NCBI GenBank assembly: GCA_017561265.1
Contig: JAFZDJ010000003.1
Location: 1 to 64,000 of the forward strand
DNA: 64,000 bases
Origin: Bacteroidales bacterium
GTDB lineage: Bacteria; Bacteroidota; Bacteroidia; Bacteroidales; UBA932
Reading direction: 5' to 3'
Positions 53,010 to 61,841 of the stretch are shown piece by piece (position 1 is the stretch's first letter; each line of letters opens with the position of its first letter). Made by a program: the position numbers and the translations under genes. The notes under the pieces are model-generated. The model ran no database searches, was not told the origin of the DNA, and saw only the letters and a program-made list of their open reading frames with translations.

Positions 53010-53416
53010 ATCAAGGCGAAGGACAGATCGCCTTTACAGCAAAGCATCCCATCCACCATCAGCATGGCTTCGCAGAAGAACATCGGTCCTCTGCGACTCT
53101 TGAGCCTTGCCGTGACCTCGCAAAGATCTCCCGGCTTGACGATATTCTTGAAGCGCACATTATCTATACCTGTATATAGAGGAGTCATACCTTTAAGATC
53201 CTCCTTCACCAGCAATGCGCAGCTCTGAGCCATGATTTCGCAAAGGATGACTCCAGGAACTATCGGGTTACCCGGGAAATGTCCCTGGCAGAATATCTCG
53301 TCATCCTTTACACGATACTTCGCATAGCAATGCCCGTCTTCTCCAAGTTCGATCTCATCAATCAGAAGCATAGGCTCGCGATGCGGAATATATTCCTTGA
53401 GTTCTTCTCTGGTCAT
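53006..53416 (-). CDS. fabZ: 3-hydroxyacyl-ACP dehydratase, FabZ type
   Basis: 136 aa hot-dog-fold protein. Active-site helix GHFPGNPIVPGVILCE holds the catalytic H46 and E60. IPHREPMLLIDEIEL is the typical start and NVRFKNIVKPGDLCEVTARL the second strand set. It dehydrates 3-hydroxyacyl-ACP in fatty acid elongation. It lies 19 bp after fabF and is the last gene of the fabK-fabF-fabZ unit. Confidence 0.93.
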   Translation of the reverse strand: MTREELKEYIPHREPMLLIDEIELGEDGHCYAKYRVKDDEIFCQGHFPGNPIVPGVILCEIMAQSCALLVKEDLKGMTPLYTGIDNVRFKNIVKPGDLCEVTARLKSRRGPMFFCEAMLMVDGMLCCKGDLSFALI

Positions 53417-53435
53417 AGGTCAAGTCGTCGGAATC

Positions 53436-54686
53436 TTATCCGTTGTATTTTCTGAAAACCACGCAGCTGTTATGTCCTCCGAATCCGAGCGAATCCGACA
53501 TGGCTATCGTAAGATCAGCCTTCACAGGCTTGTTCGGGGTATAGTTCAGGTCGCATTCCGGCTCGATCTCATCAAGATTGATGGTAGGCGGCACGATTCC
53601 GTTCTTGAGGGCAAGGACGGTCGCAACAGCCTCAACGGCACCGGCAGCACCAAGCATGTGACCGATAGAGCCTTTTATCGAGCTGATATGAGCCTTGTAT
53701 GCATCATCTCCAAGAGCCAGTTTGAAAGCATTGGTCTCGCAGACATCATTCAAGGCCGTACCTGTACCATGGGCATTTATATAAAGGACATCATCTGATG
53801 TATAGCCTGCCTCATCAAGCGCATTGCGGAATGCGGCAGCCTGGGTGGTTCCGTCCGGACGAGGCGCTGTCACATGGTGGGCATCGCATGTATTTCCATA
53901 GCCGCAGACCTCGGCGATGATTTCCGCTCCGCGTGCAACAGCATGTTCATATTCCTCCAGGACAAGCACAGCAGCACCTTCCGACATGACGAATCCTCCC
54001 CTGTTCTTATTGAAAGGAAGAGATGCGTATTTCGGATCCTCAGATCTTGAAAGAGCCTTTGCATTTGCAAATCCTGCAAGGCCGAGAGGAAGGATAACCG
54101 CCTCAGTACCACCGGCAATGATGGCATCTGCATATCCGTGCTTTATGGCACGATAGGCCTCGCCTACTGCATGAGTCGAAGTCGAGCATGCCGTCGAGAC
54201 CGGCAGACATGGGCCGCATGCATTGTTCCTGATGGCTATGTTTCCTGCCGCGATATTAGCGATCATCGTCGGGATAAACAATGGGGAAACCCATTTAGGT
54301 CCCTCTGAAAGTATCTTTTCTGTCTCACGGATCTGGGTTGCGAATCCTCCGATTCCTGATCCCACATAAACTCCCAGACGGAAAGGATCGATATTGCCGT
54401 CTTCACCGGACTTCAGACCGGATTCATTCATGGCCTGCCATGCAGCCGCAACGGCAAAAAGGGTGAATTTGTCCTGTTTCCTTGCAAATGGTGCTTCGAT
54501 ACCATACTCTGCTGGATTGAAATCCTTGACTTCTCCTGCTATCTTCACCGGAAGATCATCAGTTGGAAAAGACTGGATGAAATCAATTCCACACACTCCT
54601 TCAAGGAGGTTTTTCCAATATGTATTTACGTCATTTCCAACAGGCGTGATCACACCTGTTCCTGTAACTACTACTCTTCTGTTCAT
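53436..54686 (-). CDS. fabF: 3-oxoacyl-ACP synthase II
   Basis: 416 aa. Condensing enzyme with the Cys-His-His triad: C167 in VSTACSTSTHAVGE, H306 in NAHGTGTALND and H343 in GSIGHMLGAAGAVE. The N-terminal VVVTGTGVITPVGNDV and the C-terminal NSLGFGGHN-like SLGFGGHNSCVVF are as expected. It elongates acyl-ACP with malonyl-ACP. It sits between fabK (28 bp upstream) and fabZ on one leftward transcript. Confidence 0.96.
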   Translation of the reverse strand: MNRRVVVTGTGVITPVGNDVNTYWKNLLEGVCGIDFIQSFPTDDLPVKIAGEVKDFNPAEYGIEAPFARKQDKFTLFAVAAAWQAMNESGLKSGEDGNIDPFRLGVYVGSGIGGFATQIRETEKILSEGPKWVSPLFIPTMIANIAAGNIAIRNNACGPCLPVSTACSTSTHAVGEAYRAIKHGYADAIIAGGTEAVILPLGLAGFANAKALSRSEDPKYASLPFNKNRGGFVMSEGAAVLVLEEYEHAVARGAEIIAEVCGYGNTCDAHHVTAPRPDGTTQAAAFRNALDEAGYTSDDVLYINAHGTGTALNDVCETNAFKLALGDDAYKAHISSIKGSIGHMLGAAGAVEAVATVLALKNGIVPPTINLDEIEPECDLNYTPNKPVKADLTIAMSDSLGFGGHNSCVVFRKYNG

Positions 54687-54713
54687 ACTGATTTAGGTTT
54701 TTAGTACATAAAA

Positions 54714-55658
54714 CTACGAGAAACGTGCCGCAGTTTCGGTTATGATTTTCTCAGCTCCGAGGATGAGATCTTCAACAATAGACTTGGCCGGCTCTATCTT
54801 TCTTACCATTCCGGCACATTCTCCGGCCATATAGCTTCCATTCCTGTCTCCTTCCTGAACAGCCTTCCTGAGAGCGCCTGTTCCGAATGTCATGATATCT
54901 TCAGGAGTTACGGACGGGTCGGCCTCCATCTTTGCCAGGGACTTTGAGAACGGTGTCTTCAACGAACGCACAGGATGACCTAAAGCCTTGCCTGTCAGCA
55001 TTGTAGATATATCGGTAGCCTTAAGTATCCTTTCTTTATATTCAGCATGCACATTGCATTCTTCCGCACATAGGAAACGGGTTCCCACCTGAACGGCATC
55101 AGCGCCGAGCATGAATGCCGCCGCTGCTCCCCTGCCGTCACAGATGCCGCCGGCAGCAATCACCGGGATATCCAGGGCATCAACGACCTGAGGAACAAGT
55201 GGCATTGTATGAAGTTCACCTACATGTCCTCCGGATTCCGCTCCCTCCGCAACAACTGCATCAGCACCAGCCTGCTGCATCTTCAGTGCAAGAGCTACAG
55301 ATGCAATGACAGGAATGACCTTGATTCCGGCTTCTTTCCACATAGGCATATACTGTGCGGGGGATCCGGCTCCTGTCGTCAGAATCTTCACTCCTTCCTC
55401 CACCACCATCTGAGCAATTTCTCCTGCATTCGGAGCCTGGAGCATGATATTGACGCCAAAAGGCTTATCTGTAAGTTCCCTGCATTTCCTTATCTCATTT
55501 CGCACAGCCTCAGTTCCTGCATTGATTGAGGATATGAGTCCAAGTCCTCCTGCATTGGAAACGGCTGCCGCAAGCGACGCATCAGCCACCCAAGCCATTC
55601 CACCTTGAATCACCGGATACTGTATGCCGAGCATTTCACATATTCTGCTTTTCATCAT
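54714..55658 (-). CDS. fabK: Enoyl-ACP reductase II (FabK type, flavoprotein)
   Basis: 314 aa 2-nitropropane-dioxygenase-like TIM barrel. MLGIQYPVIQGGMAWVADA, SNAGGLGLISSIN, NIMLQAPNAGE, ILTTGAGSP, GADAVVAEGAESGGHVGE (FMN phosphate site) and IPVIAAGGICDGRGAAAAFM are the FabK landmarks. It reduces enoyl-ACP in place of FabI; linkage to fabF and fabZ supports that over a nitronate monooxygenase. Codon 2 is an alternative ATG. A TATATTTG -7 box lies at 55680-55687. Confidence 0.9.
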   Translation of the reverse strand: MMKSRICEMLGIQYPVIQGGMAWVADASLAAAVSNAGGLGLISSINAGTEAVRNEIRKCRELTDKPFGVNIMLQAPNAGEIAQMVVEEGVKILTTGAGSPAQYMPMWKEAGIKVIPVIASVALALKMQQAGADAVVAEGAESGGHVGELHTMPLVPQVVDALDIPVIAAGGICDGRGAAAAFMLGADAVQVGTRFLCAEECNVHAEYKERILKATDISTMLTGKALGHPVRSLKTPFSKSLAKMEADPSVTPEDIMTFGTGALRKAVQEGDRNGSYMAGECAGMVRKIEPAKSIVEDLILGAEKIITETAARFS

Positions 55659-55679
55659 ATCAACATTTTAAGCAATCTA

Positions 55680-55687
55680 CAAATATA
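55680..55687 (-). promoter_or_regulatory. -7 box of the fabK-fabF-fabZ operon
   Basis: TATATTTG on the minus strand, 21 bp upstream of the fabK ATG. A TTTG -33 at 19-21 nt is not present. Confidence 0.45.
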
Positions 55688-55702
55688 CGAATTTCTGCGA
55701 AT

Positions 55703-55734
55703 TTTGGTATTTGGGGCAAATTTTCATACATTTG
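55703..55734 (+). promoter_or_regulatory. Promoter of the membrane LytTR gene
   Basis: TTTG (55703-55706), 20-nt spacer, TACATTTG (55727-55734): consensus Bacteroidetes promoter 23 bp before the ATG at 55758. Confidence 0.75.
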
Positions 55735-55757
55735 TCATTCCTTTAAACAAGAAATTG

Positions 55758-56651
55758 ATGATTTTAAACAATAAAATCCCGGGATATCTTCTCGGTAAAT
55801 ACCAGCTCATCGGCACAGTGACCTTCTCGGTTCTGTTCGCAATTGTCTTTCTCGTGATCTACATTCCCTTCTCTGAAACCGCATGGTTCGGACTGGGAGA
55901 TTCAATAATGTTCGCGCACACAATCATTTTCGCCGCCATATCCATGCTCACTCTCATCTTCAGCCGCATGCTGATGTACAGAAGCAAGAGGATAATGGAG
56001 CACACATTCACATCCTACATACTATGGTGCATCATGGAGATTGTGCTCATAGCCGCGTTCTACACAGCCCTCACCCTTGACATACCACTGCCGGCGGAAG
56101 AGGCTCGCCTGTCTATCTTCGGCCGCGCTCTCAAGAACGGAGCCATAGCCCTCGGCATTCCTTATCTTATCTCCGGAATGTACTTCGCGATCATCGACAA
56201 GAACAATACCATCAAGCTCATGAGTTATGAGAACGTGGTCACTGACGAGCCTGTCAAGCCGGATGCACAGATGAAGAAAATCACCCTTTTCGACAATAGC
56301 GGAGCGCTCAAACTTTCATTGAACCCTGACAGCCTCTACTATATCGAATCGGATGACAATTACATAAAGGTCTGGTACACAGACAATAAGGGAGAGATGA
56401 AGCAGTACATGCTCCGTTGCCGTCTGAAGACTGTAGAAGAAAGCTTCAAGGGGAGCGGTCTTGTAAGGTGCAACAGAAAGTACATCGTGAACATCCACAA
56501 AGTCGCGACATTACGCAAAGAAAGCGACGGATATGTACTCGATCTCTCGAACGAGGCCATCCCGCCGCTTCCTGTTACAAAAACTTATACTGACACTGTA
56601 CTCAGCTATTTCACTGAAGTACAGCCTCTTCTCGAACCTATAGACGAATAA
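55758..56651 (+). CDS. Membrane LytTR transcription regulator
   Basis: 297 aa from MILNNKIPGYLLGKYQLIGT. Four membrane helices fill residues ~15-150 (FSVLFAIVFLVIYIPF, IMFAHTIIFAAISMLTLIF, CIMEIVLIAAFYTALTL, GIPYLISGMYFAII). The cytoplasmic C-terminal ~110 residues are a LytTR domain: LNPDSLYYIESDDNYIKVWY, LRCRLKTVEESFKGSGLVRC, NRKYIVNIHKV and IPPLPVTKTYTDTV. No receiver, so a one-component membrane regulator. The frame extends 51 codons upstream into the promoter and fabK; that part is not coding. Its TAA directly abuts the prfA stop on the other strand. Confidence 0.88.
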   Translation: MILNNKIPGYLLGKYQLIGTVTFSVLFAIVFLVIYIPFSETAWFGLGDSIMFAHTIIFAAISMLTLIFSRMLMYRSKRIMEHTFTSYILWCIMEIVLIAAFYTALTLDIPLPAEEARLSIFGRALKNGAIALGIPYLISGMYFAIIDKNNTIKLMSYENVVTDEPVKPDAQMKKITLFDNSGALKLSLNPDSLYYIESDDNYIKVWYTDNKGEMKQYMLRCRLKTVEESFKGSGLVRCNRKYIVNIHKVATLRKESDGYVLDLSNEAIPPLPVTKTYTDTVLSYFTEVQPLLEPIDE

Positions 56652-57734
56652 TTACTCCGCAGCCTTGAGACGCTCTGCGTTCTCAGCGATCTGGAGCTGG
56701 TCGATCACGTCCTGGATCGCACCATCCATGAACACCGGAAGATTATACATAGTATAGTTGATACGATGATCGGTCACGCGTGACTGTGGATAGTTGTAGG
56801 TACGGATCTTTGCCGAACGGTCTCCGCCGGCCACCATTGTCTTTCTCTTTGCTGAAATCTCTGCAAGATACTTCTCATACTCCATATTATAGAGACGTGT
56901 ACGGAGCTCGGCAAGAGCCTTGTCGAAGTTCTTGAGCTGCGACTTCTCATCCTGGCACTGCACCACGAGACCTGTAGGAATGTGGGTAAGGCGGATAGCT
57001 GAATAAGTAGTGTTCACCGACTGACCTCCCGGACCGGAAGAACAGAATGTATCCTTACGGATATCGTTCATATTCAGCTCGATATCAAACTCATCAGCCT
57101 CAGGAAGCACTGCAACCGAAGCAGCTGAAGTATGTACACGGCCCTGGGTTTCTGTCTGAGGGACACGCTGCACACGGTGCACTCCTGACTCATACTTCAG
57201 GACACCATATACGCCGTCGCCTGACACCTTGCACACAATTTCCTTGAAACCGCCCGCTGCACCCTCGGCCTGGCTTGTGATCTCCATTCTCCAGCCTCTG
57301 GTCTCGATGAACTTGGAATACATACGGAAGAGGTCACCGGCAAAGATAGCTGCCTCGTCTCCACCCGAACCGCCACGGATCTCAAGAATCGCATTCTTGC
57401 TGTCCTGAGGGTCGGCAGGAATGAGCAGGAGCTTGATCTTCTCCTCCCACTCCGGAAGAGTCGGCTCGATCTCGGCGATCTCCTCCTTAGCCATTTCACG
57501 AAGATCCTCATCCTTCTCAGTGGCAAGGATCTCCTTCGCCATATCATAGTTCTCGAGAATCCTCTTGAACTCGTTACCAGCCTCGATGATCGGAGTAAGT
57601 TCCTTGTACTCCTTGTTGAGCTGAACGAATTTCTTCATATCCGAAATCACCTCAGGATCAGCAAGCTGATTCTGAAGAGCCTCGTATTTCTCCTGAAGGC
57701 CCAAAACCTTCTCCAATAATGAATTATCTGCCAT
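56652..57734 (-). CDS. prfA: Peptide chain release factor 1
   Basis: 360 aa from MADNSLLEKVLGLQEKYEAL. It releases peptides at UAA and UAG. GGQ at residues 236-238 within SSGPGGQSVNTTYSAIRLTH, RGGSGGDEAAIFAGDLFRMY, and the codon-recognition PxT tripeptide as PQT (192-194) in RVQRVPQTETQGRVHTSA. The PxT form and HRINYTMYNL near the end identify RF1 rather than RF2. Eleven upstream codons are not conserved. It starts 8 bp after the stop of the GNAT-like gene. Confidence 0.97.
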   Translation of the reverse strand: MADNSLLEKVLGLQEKYEALQNQLADPEVISDMKKFVQLNKEYKELTPIIEAGNEFKRILENYDMAKEILATEKDEDLREMAKEEIAEIEPTLPEWEEKIKLLLIPADPQDSKNAILEIRGGSGGDEAAIFAGDLFRMYSKFIETRGWRMEITSQAEGAAGGFKEIVCKVSGDGVYGVLKYESGVHRVQRVPQTETQGRVHTSAASVAVLPEADEFDIELNMNDIRKDTFCSSGPGGQSVNTTYSAIRLTHIPTGLVVQCQDEKSQLKNFDKALAELRTRLYNMEYEKYLAEISAKRKTMVAGGDRSAKIRTYNYPQSRVTDHRINYTMYNLPVFMDGAIQDVIDQLQIAENAERLKAAE

Positions 57735-57742
57735 ATATCGTA

Positions 57743-58864
57743 TTATTTTATCTTTCGTATCCAGCAACGGCGGCGAAGCCAGAGCTCATGCTCATAACGT
57801 GCCCACACATTCACCGCATTGTTTGTCTCTATCTGAGGATTGGCCAACGCCCATTTCGCACCGCAGGCATCATACTGCTGCGACATCATTCCATGGAAGA
57901 CGGCCGATATTCCGGTGTTCTGCCACTTCGGAGCCGCTCCTTCAAGCATCAGGTCAAGATGTTCGAAATCCCTCATGGCCTTCAGCACATGGAACCATCC
58001 GAATGGGAAAAGACGTCCTTTCGCCTTCTGCATGGCTCGTGACAGACTCGGAATCGATATTCCGAATGCAGCCACTTCATCATCCTCATCCAGAATCACG
58101 CAGCACAGCCTCCTGTCCAGCTGACCGATGATCTGATCTATCTCCTCCTCGATTTCTTCCTGCGTGAACGGAACGAAATTATATACCGTACCGTCGTAGC
58201 ATTCGTTATATGTCCTGAAGAATCTGCGCACCATATCGCGGTCCTTCTTCAATTTGTCGAAATCCGCCTTTCTCAGCTTATACCTGTCCATCAGCCTTGC
58301 TGCTATGGCCTTCATCCTTTCGTCCACACCTTGATCGGCAGGCATCCTGTACTGTATCCAGTCGCATTCCTTCTCAAAGCCCAGCTCCTGCATCATATCC
58401 ACATAATATGGATAGTTATACAGACATGAGAACGGAGCAATCTTGTCAAAACCCTCCACGAGCATTCCCTGGCGACCCAAGGTATTATAGTACAGAGGTC
58501 CGTGAATCTCGTCCATGCCCTGCTCTTTCGCCCATTTTTCAGCAGTTCCGATCAGAATTCTGCCGACTTCGACATCATTCACAAGGTCGAACCATCCGAA
58601 ACGGACACGCCTGGTGCCATACTTTTCATTATACCTCGGATTGATTATCGCACATATACGTCCCACCACATTTCCACCTTCATCCTCGGCAAGCCACATC
58701 TTTCTAGTACAGTACTTCAACGAAGCGGCATGCATCAGTTCATGCTCCTGTCCCTTGAAAAGAGGCGGCACATACTGACTGCATCCCTTATAAAGCCTGA
58801 CCGGGAACCCGATGAACTTCTTCAGGTCCTTGCGAGTCAGCACTTCTCTTACTTTATAACGCAT
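57743..58864 (-). CDS. GNAT-like acetyltransferase family protein
   Basis: 373 aa from MRYKVREVLTRKDLKKFIGF. The N-terminal half resembles a GNAT fold (KMWLAEDEGGNVVGRICAII, RFGWFDLVNDVEVGRILIGT, AEKWAKEQGMDEIHGPLYYN). The C-terminal half (about 200-373) contains the second domain typical of this conserved Bacteroidetes family (TVYNFVPFTQEEIEEEIDQI, CVILDEDDEVAAFGISIPSL). Substrate unknown. Encoded just upstream of prfA on the same strand. Confidence 0.75.
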   Translation of the reverse strand: MRYKVREVLTRKDLKKFIGFPVRLYKGCSQYVPPLFKGQEHELMHAASLKYCTRKMWLAEDEGGNVVGRICAIINPRYNEKYGTRRVRFGWFDLVNDVEVGRILIGTAEKWAKEQGMDEIHGPLYYNTLGRQGMLVEGFDKIAPFSCLYNYPYYVDMMQELGFEKECDWIQYRMPADQGVDERMKAIAARLMDRYKLRKADFDKLKKDRDMVRRFFRTYNECYDGTVYNFVPFTQEEIEEEIDQIIGQLDRRLCCVILDEDDEVAAFGISIPSLSRAMQKAKGRLFPFGWFHVLKAMRDFEHLDLMLEGAAPKWQNTGISAVFHGMMSQQYDACGAKWALANPQIETNNAVNVWARYEHELWLRRRCWIRKIK

Positions 58865-58911
58865 AATCTTCGTAAAGTACAACAATCTGCAAAGATAGCA
58901 AAAACATTGGA

Positions 58912-59649
58912 TTATTCGTCATTATGCGGGTACTGCGACATCAGATGCTGCACCGCAGCCTGGGCGCATACGCATCCGAACACAGCAGGTATATATGAGA
59001 TCGTTCCAACCTGTGACTTCTTGTTGCGGTCTTCGCATGGAACAATAGATTCCTTGTCAGGAAGCTCCTCCGAGAAAACCACCTTGAAACCTTTCTTTAT
59101 TCCCATGTATCTCAGACGCTTACGCACAATATATGCAAGAGGACAATTGAACGACTTCGACACATCGGCAATGCGCACCTTGGTAGCATCGAACTTCGCA
59201 CCCGCTCCCATGGAAGAGACCAGAGGTATGCCTGCATCCATGCAGTATTTTATCAGATGAAGCTTCGGTGAAAGCGTATCTATCGCATCAACAAGAAAAT
59301 CTATCTTATATTCCCCAAGGACATCACCTGCTTTCTCCGCTTCCAGATATTCCTTTATGACAATCAGGTCAAGCTCCGGGTTGATGTCCTTGAGCCGCGC
59401 TGCCAGCACGTCGCATTTAGGCTTGCCTACAGTCGAATCAAGAGCCAGAAGCTGACGGTTCTTGTTCGTAACTGACACATCGTCACTGTCGAGAATTATG
59501 ACATGGCCTATGCCGGCACGGACAATCATCTCGGCTGCATATCCGCCGACACCGCCGACACCGATGACCGCTACTGTCGAATTGCGGAAATGATCCAGCA
59601 TCTCCTCCCCGACGAGCATCGCCGTCCTTTCCTGCCAATCGTATATCAT
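58912..59649 (-). CDS. tcdA: tRNA threonylcarbamoyladenosine dehydratase
   Basis: 245 aa ThiF/MoeB/E1-like protein. ATP-binding GVGGVGGYAAEMIVRAGIG, then ILDSDDVSVTNKNRQLLALD, FLVDAIDTLSPKLHLIKYC and GAGAKFDATKVRIADVSKSF, the TcdA (CsdL/YgdL) form. It cyclises t6A to ct6A in tRNAs. Its ATG overlaps the mazG stop (59646-59649), so both are translated from one message. Confidence 0.92.
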   Translation of the reverse strand: MIYDWQERTAMLVGEEMLDHFRNSTVAVIGVGGVGGYAAEMIVRAGIGHVIILDSDDVSVTNKNRQLLALDSTVGKPKCDVLAARLKDINPELDLIVIKEYLEAEKAGDVLGEYKIDFLVDAIDTLSPKLHLIKYCMDAGIPLVSSMGAGAKFDATKVRIADVSKSFNCPLAYIVRKRLRYMGIKKGFKVVFSEELPDKESIVPCEDRNKKSQVGTISYIPAVFGCVCAQAAVQHLMSQYPHNDE

Positions 59650-60464
59650 AGTCCCTTTGCTTTACCTTCGTCCCATATCGCATCCATCTCCGCAAGGGTC
59701 ATGTCCTTCAGATTACGTCCCTTACGGATAGTCTGCTCTTCAAGATATGTGAAACGACGTCTGAACTTAGCGCATGTACGCTCCAGAGCTGTATCCGGAT
59801 TCAGACCATAAAGTCTTGCCGCATTGACAGTTGCAAAAAGGAAGTCTCCGAGTTCGTCTTCAGCTCTGTCATATGCCGAAGCCTTCTCTTCCTCTGTTCC
59901 GGCTACCGCCATGGCATCAAGCTCTGCCTGATACTCACCTAACTCTTCCTTCACCTTCTCCCACACATCTTCCTTCTTCTCCCAGTCGAAGCCTACACCG
60001 CGTGCCTTGTCCTGCATACGATAGGCCTTGAGAAGCGGAGGAAGACCGTCAGGAACTCCGGAAAGAACCCTCTTGTTGCCGTCCTTCTCAGTGGTCTTGA
60101 GCATCTCCCACTGTTTGATCACGCTCTCCGCATCGCCGACCTGTGCATCGGAGAAAACATGAGGATGGCGGTATATAAGCTTGTCCGACAGGAAGTTGAT
60201 GACGTCCACAATATCGAAATGCTGCTTTTCCTCACCGATCTTCGCATAGAATATGACATGAAGAAGCACATCTCCCAATTCCTTTGAAAGTTCACGCTCC
60301 TCTCCCTTGAGGATGGCATCGCTGAGTTCGTAAACTTCTTCCAAAGTCTGAGGACGGAGGGACTCGTTGGTCTGTTTCCTGTCCCATGGGCATTTCTCCC
60401 TCAATTCGTCAAGTATGTCAAGAATACGGCCAAAGGCCTGCAGTTTTTCTTCTCTAGTATGCAT
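59646..60464 (-). CDS. mazG: Nucleoside triphosphate pyrophosphohydrolase MazG
   Basis: 272 aa. N-terminal MazG domain: LREKCPWDRKQTNESLRPQT, LEEVYELSDAI, KELGDVLLHVIFYAKIGEEK and YRHPHVFSD. A second, C-terminal MazG-like domain is seen in KVKEELGEYQAELDAM and RAEDELGDFLFATVNAARLY (the ExxE...ExxD metal sites). It hydrolyses non-canonical or excess NTPs. Coupled to tcdA. Confidence 0.95.
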   Translation of the reverse strand: MHTREEKLQAFGRILDILDELREKCPWDRKQTNESLRPQTLEEVYELSDAILKGEERELSKELGDVLLHVIFYAKIGEEKQHFDIVDVINFLSDKLIYRHPHVFSDAQVGDAESVIKQWEMLKTTEKDGNKRVLSGVPDGLPPLLKAYRMQDKARGVGFDWEKKEDVWEKVKEELGEYQAELDAMAVAGTEEEKASAYDRAEDELGDFLFATVNAARLYGLNPDTALERTCAKFRRRFTYLEEQTIRKGRNLKDMTLAEMDAIWDEGKAKGL

Positions 60465-60503
60465 ATTGTAATTTTAAAACACGCAAAATTAATAATAAAA
60501 TCC

Positions 60504-60511
60504 TATCTTTG
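60504..60511 (+). promoter_or_regulatory. -7 box of the CoA-transferase gene
   Basis: TATCTTTG, 18 bp before the ATG at 60530. It lies at the very start of the longer frame (60509), which supports the shorter start. Confidence 0.5.
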
Positions 60512-60529
60512 AAGTTCAATCATATAATT

Positions 60530-61837
60530 ATGCGCAAAGAGATAACATTCGTTTCGGCAGATGAGGCCGTAAAAGTCGTGAAATCAGGCGACCACATACA
60601 TCTTAGCAGCGTTGCAAGCGCCCCACGCATCCTTATCGAAGCACTCTGCAGAAGAGGCGAGGCCGGAGAACTCCAGGATGTACGCATCCATCATCTCCAC
60701 ACAGAAGGTCCGGCTCCATATACAGACCCTAAGTTCAGCGGCATCTTCTTCCATCAGGCATTCTTTGTAGGCGGCAATGTACGCAAGAGCGTCCAGGCCG
60801 GATATTCGGACTATATCCCGGTATTCCTCAGCGAGACCCAGAAGCTTTACCGCTGTGGCGCCCTCCGTTGTGACGTTGCCATGATCCAGGTATGCCCTCC
60901 TGACAAACACGGATATGTATCGCTCGGAACATCTGTAGACGCGACTCTCGCCGCGATCGAATGTGCAAAGACAGTGATTGCCGTAGTGAATCCGAATGTG
61001 CCTCGCGCATGGGGCGATGCGATGATTCCTATGGATATGATCGATATCTTCGTGGAAGGTAACGAGCCTCTTGAACCGGCTCACTTCAGCGACCCTAATG
61101 AAGTCGAGATCGCTATCGGAAAGCATTGCGCAGCCCTTATCGACGACGGAGCATGCCTCCAGATGGGTATCGGTGCCATTCCTAATGCCGTACTCGCACA
61201 GCTCGGAAACCATAAGAATCTTGGTGTACATACAGAAATGTTCGCTGACGGAGTGCTCGAGCTCGTGGAGAAGGGCATAATCAACGGATCGAACAAGGTT
61301 ACGGACAAGGGCAAGCTCGTGTCAACATTCCTCATGGGTTCTCAGAAGGTATATGACTTCATAGACGACAATCCTATGGTGGCGATGATGGACGTAGGAT
61401 ATACCAACGATCCATATGTCATCGCACGCAACCCCAAGATGACAGCCATCAACTCTGCCGTACAGATCGACCTCACAGGACAGGTCTGCGCAGACTCGAT
61501 CGGAACACGCTTCCATTCAGGAGTTGGAGGACAGGTCGACTTCATCTACGGCGCTTCCCTCGCACCTCAGGGCAAGGCCATAATAGCAATGCCGTCATGC
61601 ACGAACAAGGGCGGCAGCAAGATAGCTCCTGTGATCATCGAAGGTGGAGGAGTCGTTACCACAAGGCCTCATGTACATTATGTCGTGACTGAATATGGTG
61701 CCGTGGATCTATACGGAAAGTCAATGCAGGAGCGTGCAAAGCTTCTCATCAGCATCGCTCATCCTGATCACCGTGAAGAACTCGACCGTGCTGCATTCGA
61801 GCGTTTCGGCCCTCATTACCACACTGTAAAGATCTAA
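60530..61837 (+). CDS. Acetyl-CoA hydrolase/4-hydroxybutyrate CoA-transferase family protein
   Basis: 435 aa from MRKEITFVSADEAVKVVKSG. Family segments: GDHIHLSSVASAPRILIEAL, VCPPDKHGYVSLGTSVDATL, LQMGIGAIPNAVLAQLGNHK, GVHTEMFADGVLELVEKG (contains the glutamate expected to carry the CoA thioester) and RFHSGVGGQVDFIYGASLAP. Relatives move CoA between acetate and butyrate or 4-hydroxybutyrate, or hydrolyse acetyl-CoA; sequence alone does not settle it. In a fermenter, short-chain fatty acid production is plausible. Followed after 4 bp by a small unknown gene. Confidence 0.88.
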   Translation: MRKEITFVSADEAVKVVKSGDHIHLSSVASAPRILIEALCRRGEAGELQDVRIHHLHTEGPAPYTDPKFSGIFFHQAFFVGGNVRKSVQAGYSDYIPVFLSETQKLYRCGALRCDVAMIQVCPPDKHGYVSLGTSVDATLAAIECAKTVIAVVNPNVPRAWGDAMIPMDMIDIFVEGNEPLEPAHFSDPNEVEIAIGKHCAALIDDGACLQMGIGAIPNAVLAQLGNHKNLGVHTEMFADGVLELVEKGIINGSNKVTDKGKLVSTFLMGSQKVYDFIDDNPMVAMMDVGYTNDPYVIARNPKMTAINSAVQIDLTGQVCADSIGTRFHSGVGGQVDFIYGASLAPQGKAIIAMPSCTNKGGSKIAPVIIEGGGVVTTRPHVHYVVTEYGAVDLYGKSMQERAKLLISIAHPDHREELDRAAFERFGPHYHTVKI

Positions 61838-61841
61838 GTTC

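Noticed and set aside
60584..61231. 215-codon minus-strand open frame inside the CoA-transferase gene
   Set aside because: Overlaps a conserved enzyme completely and has no protein-like features.
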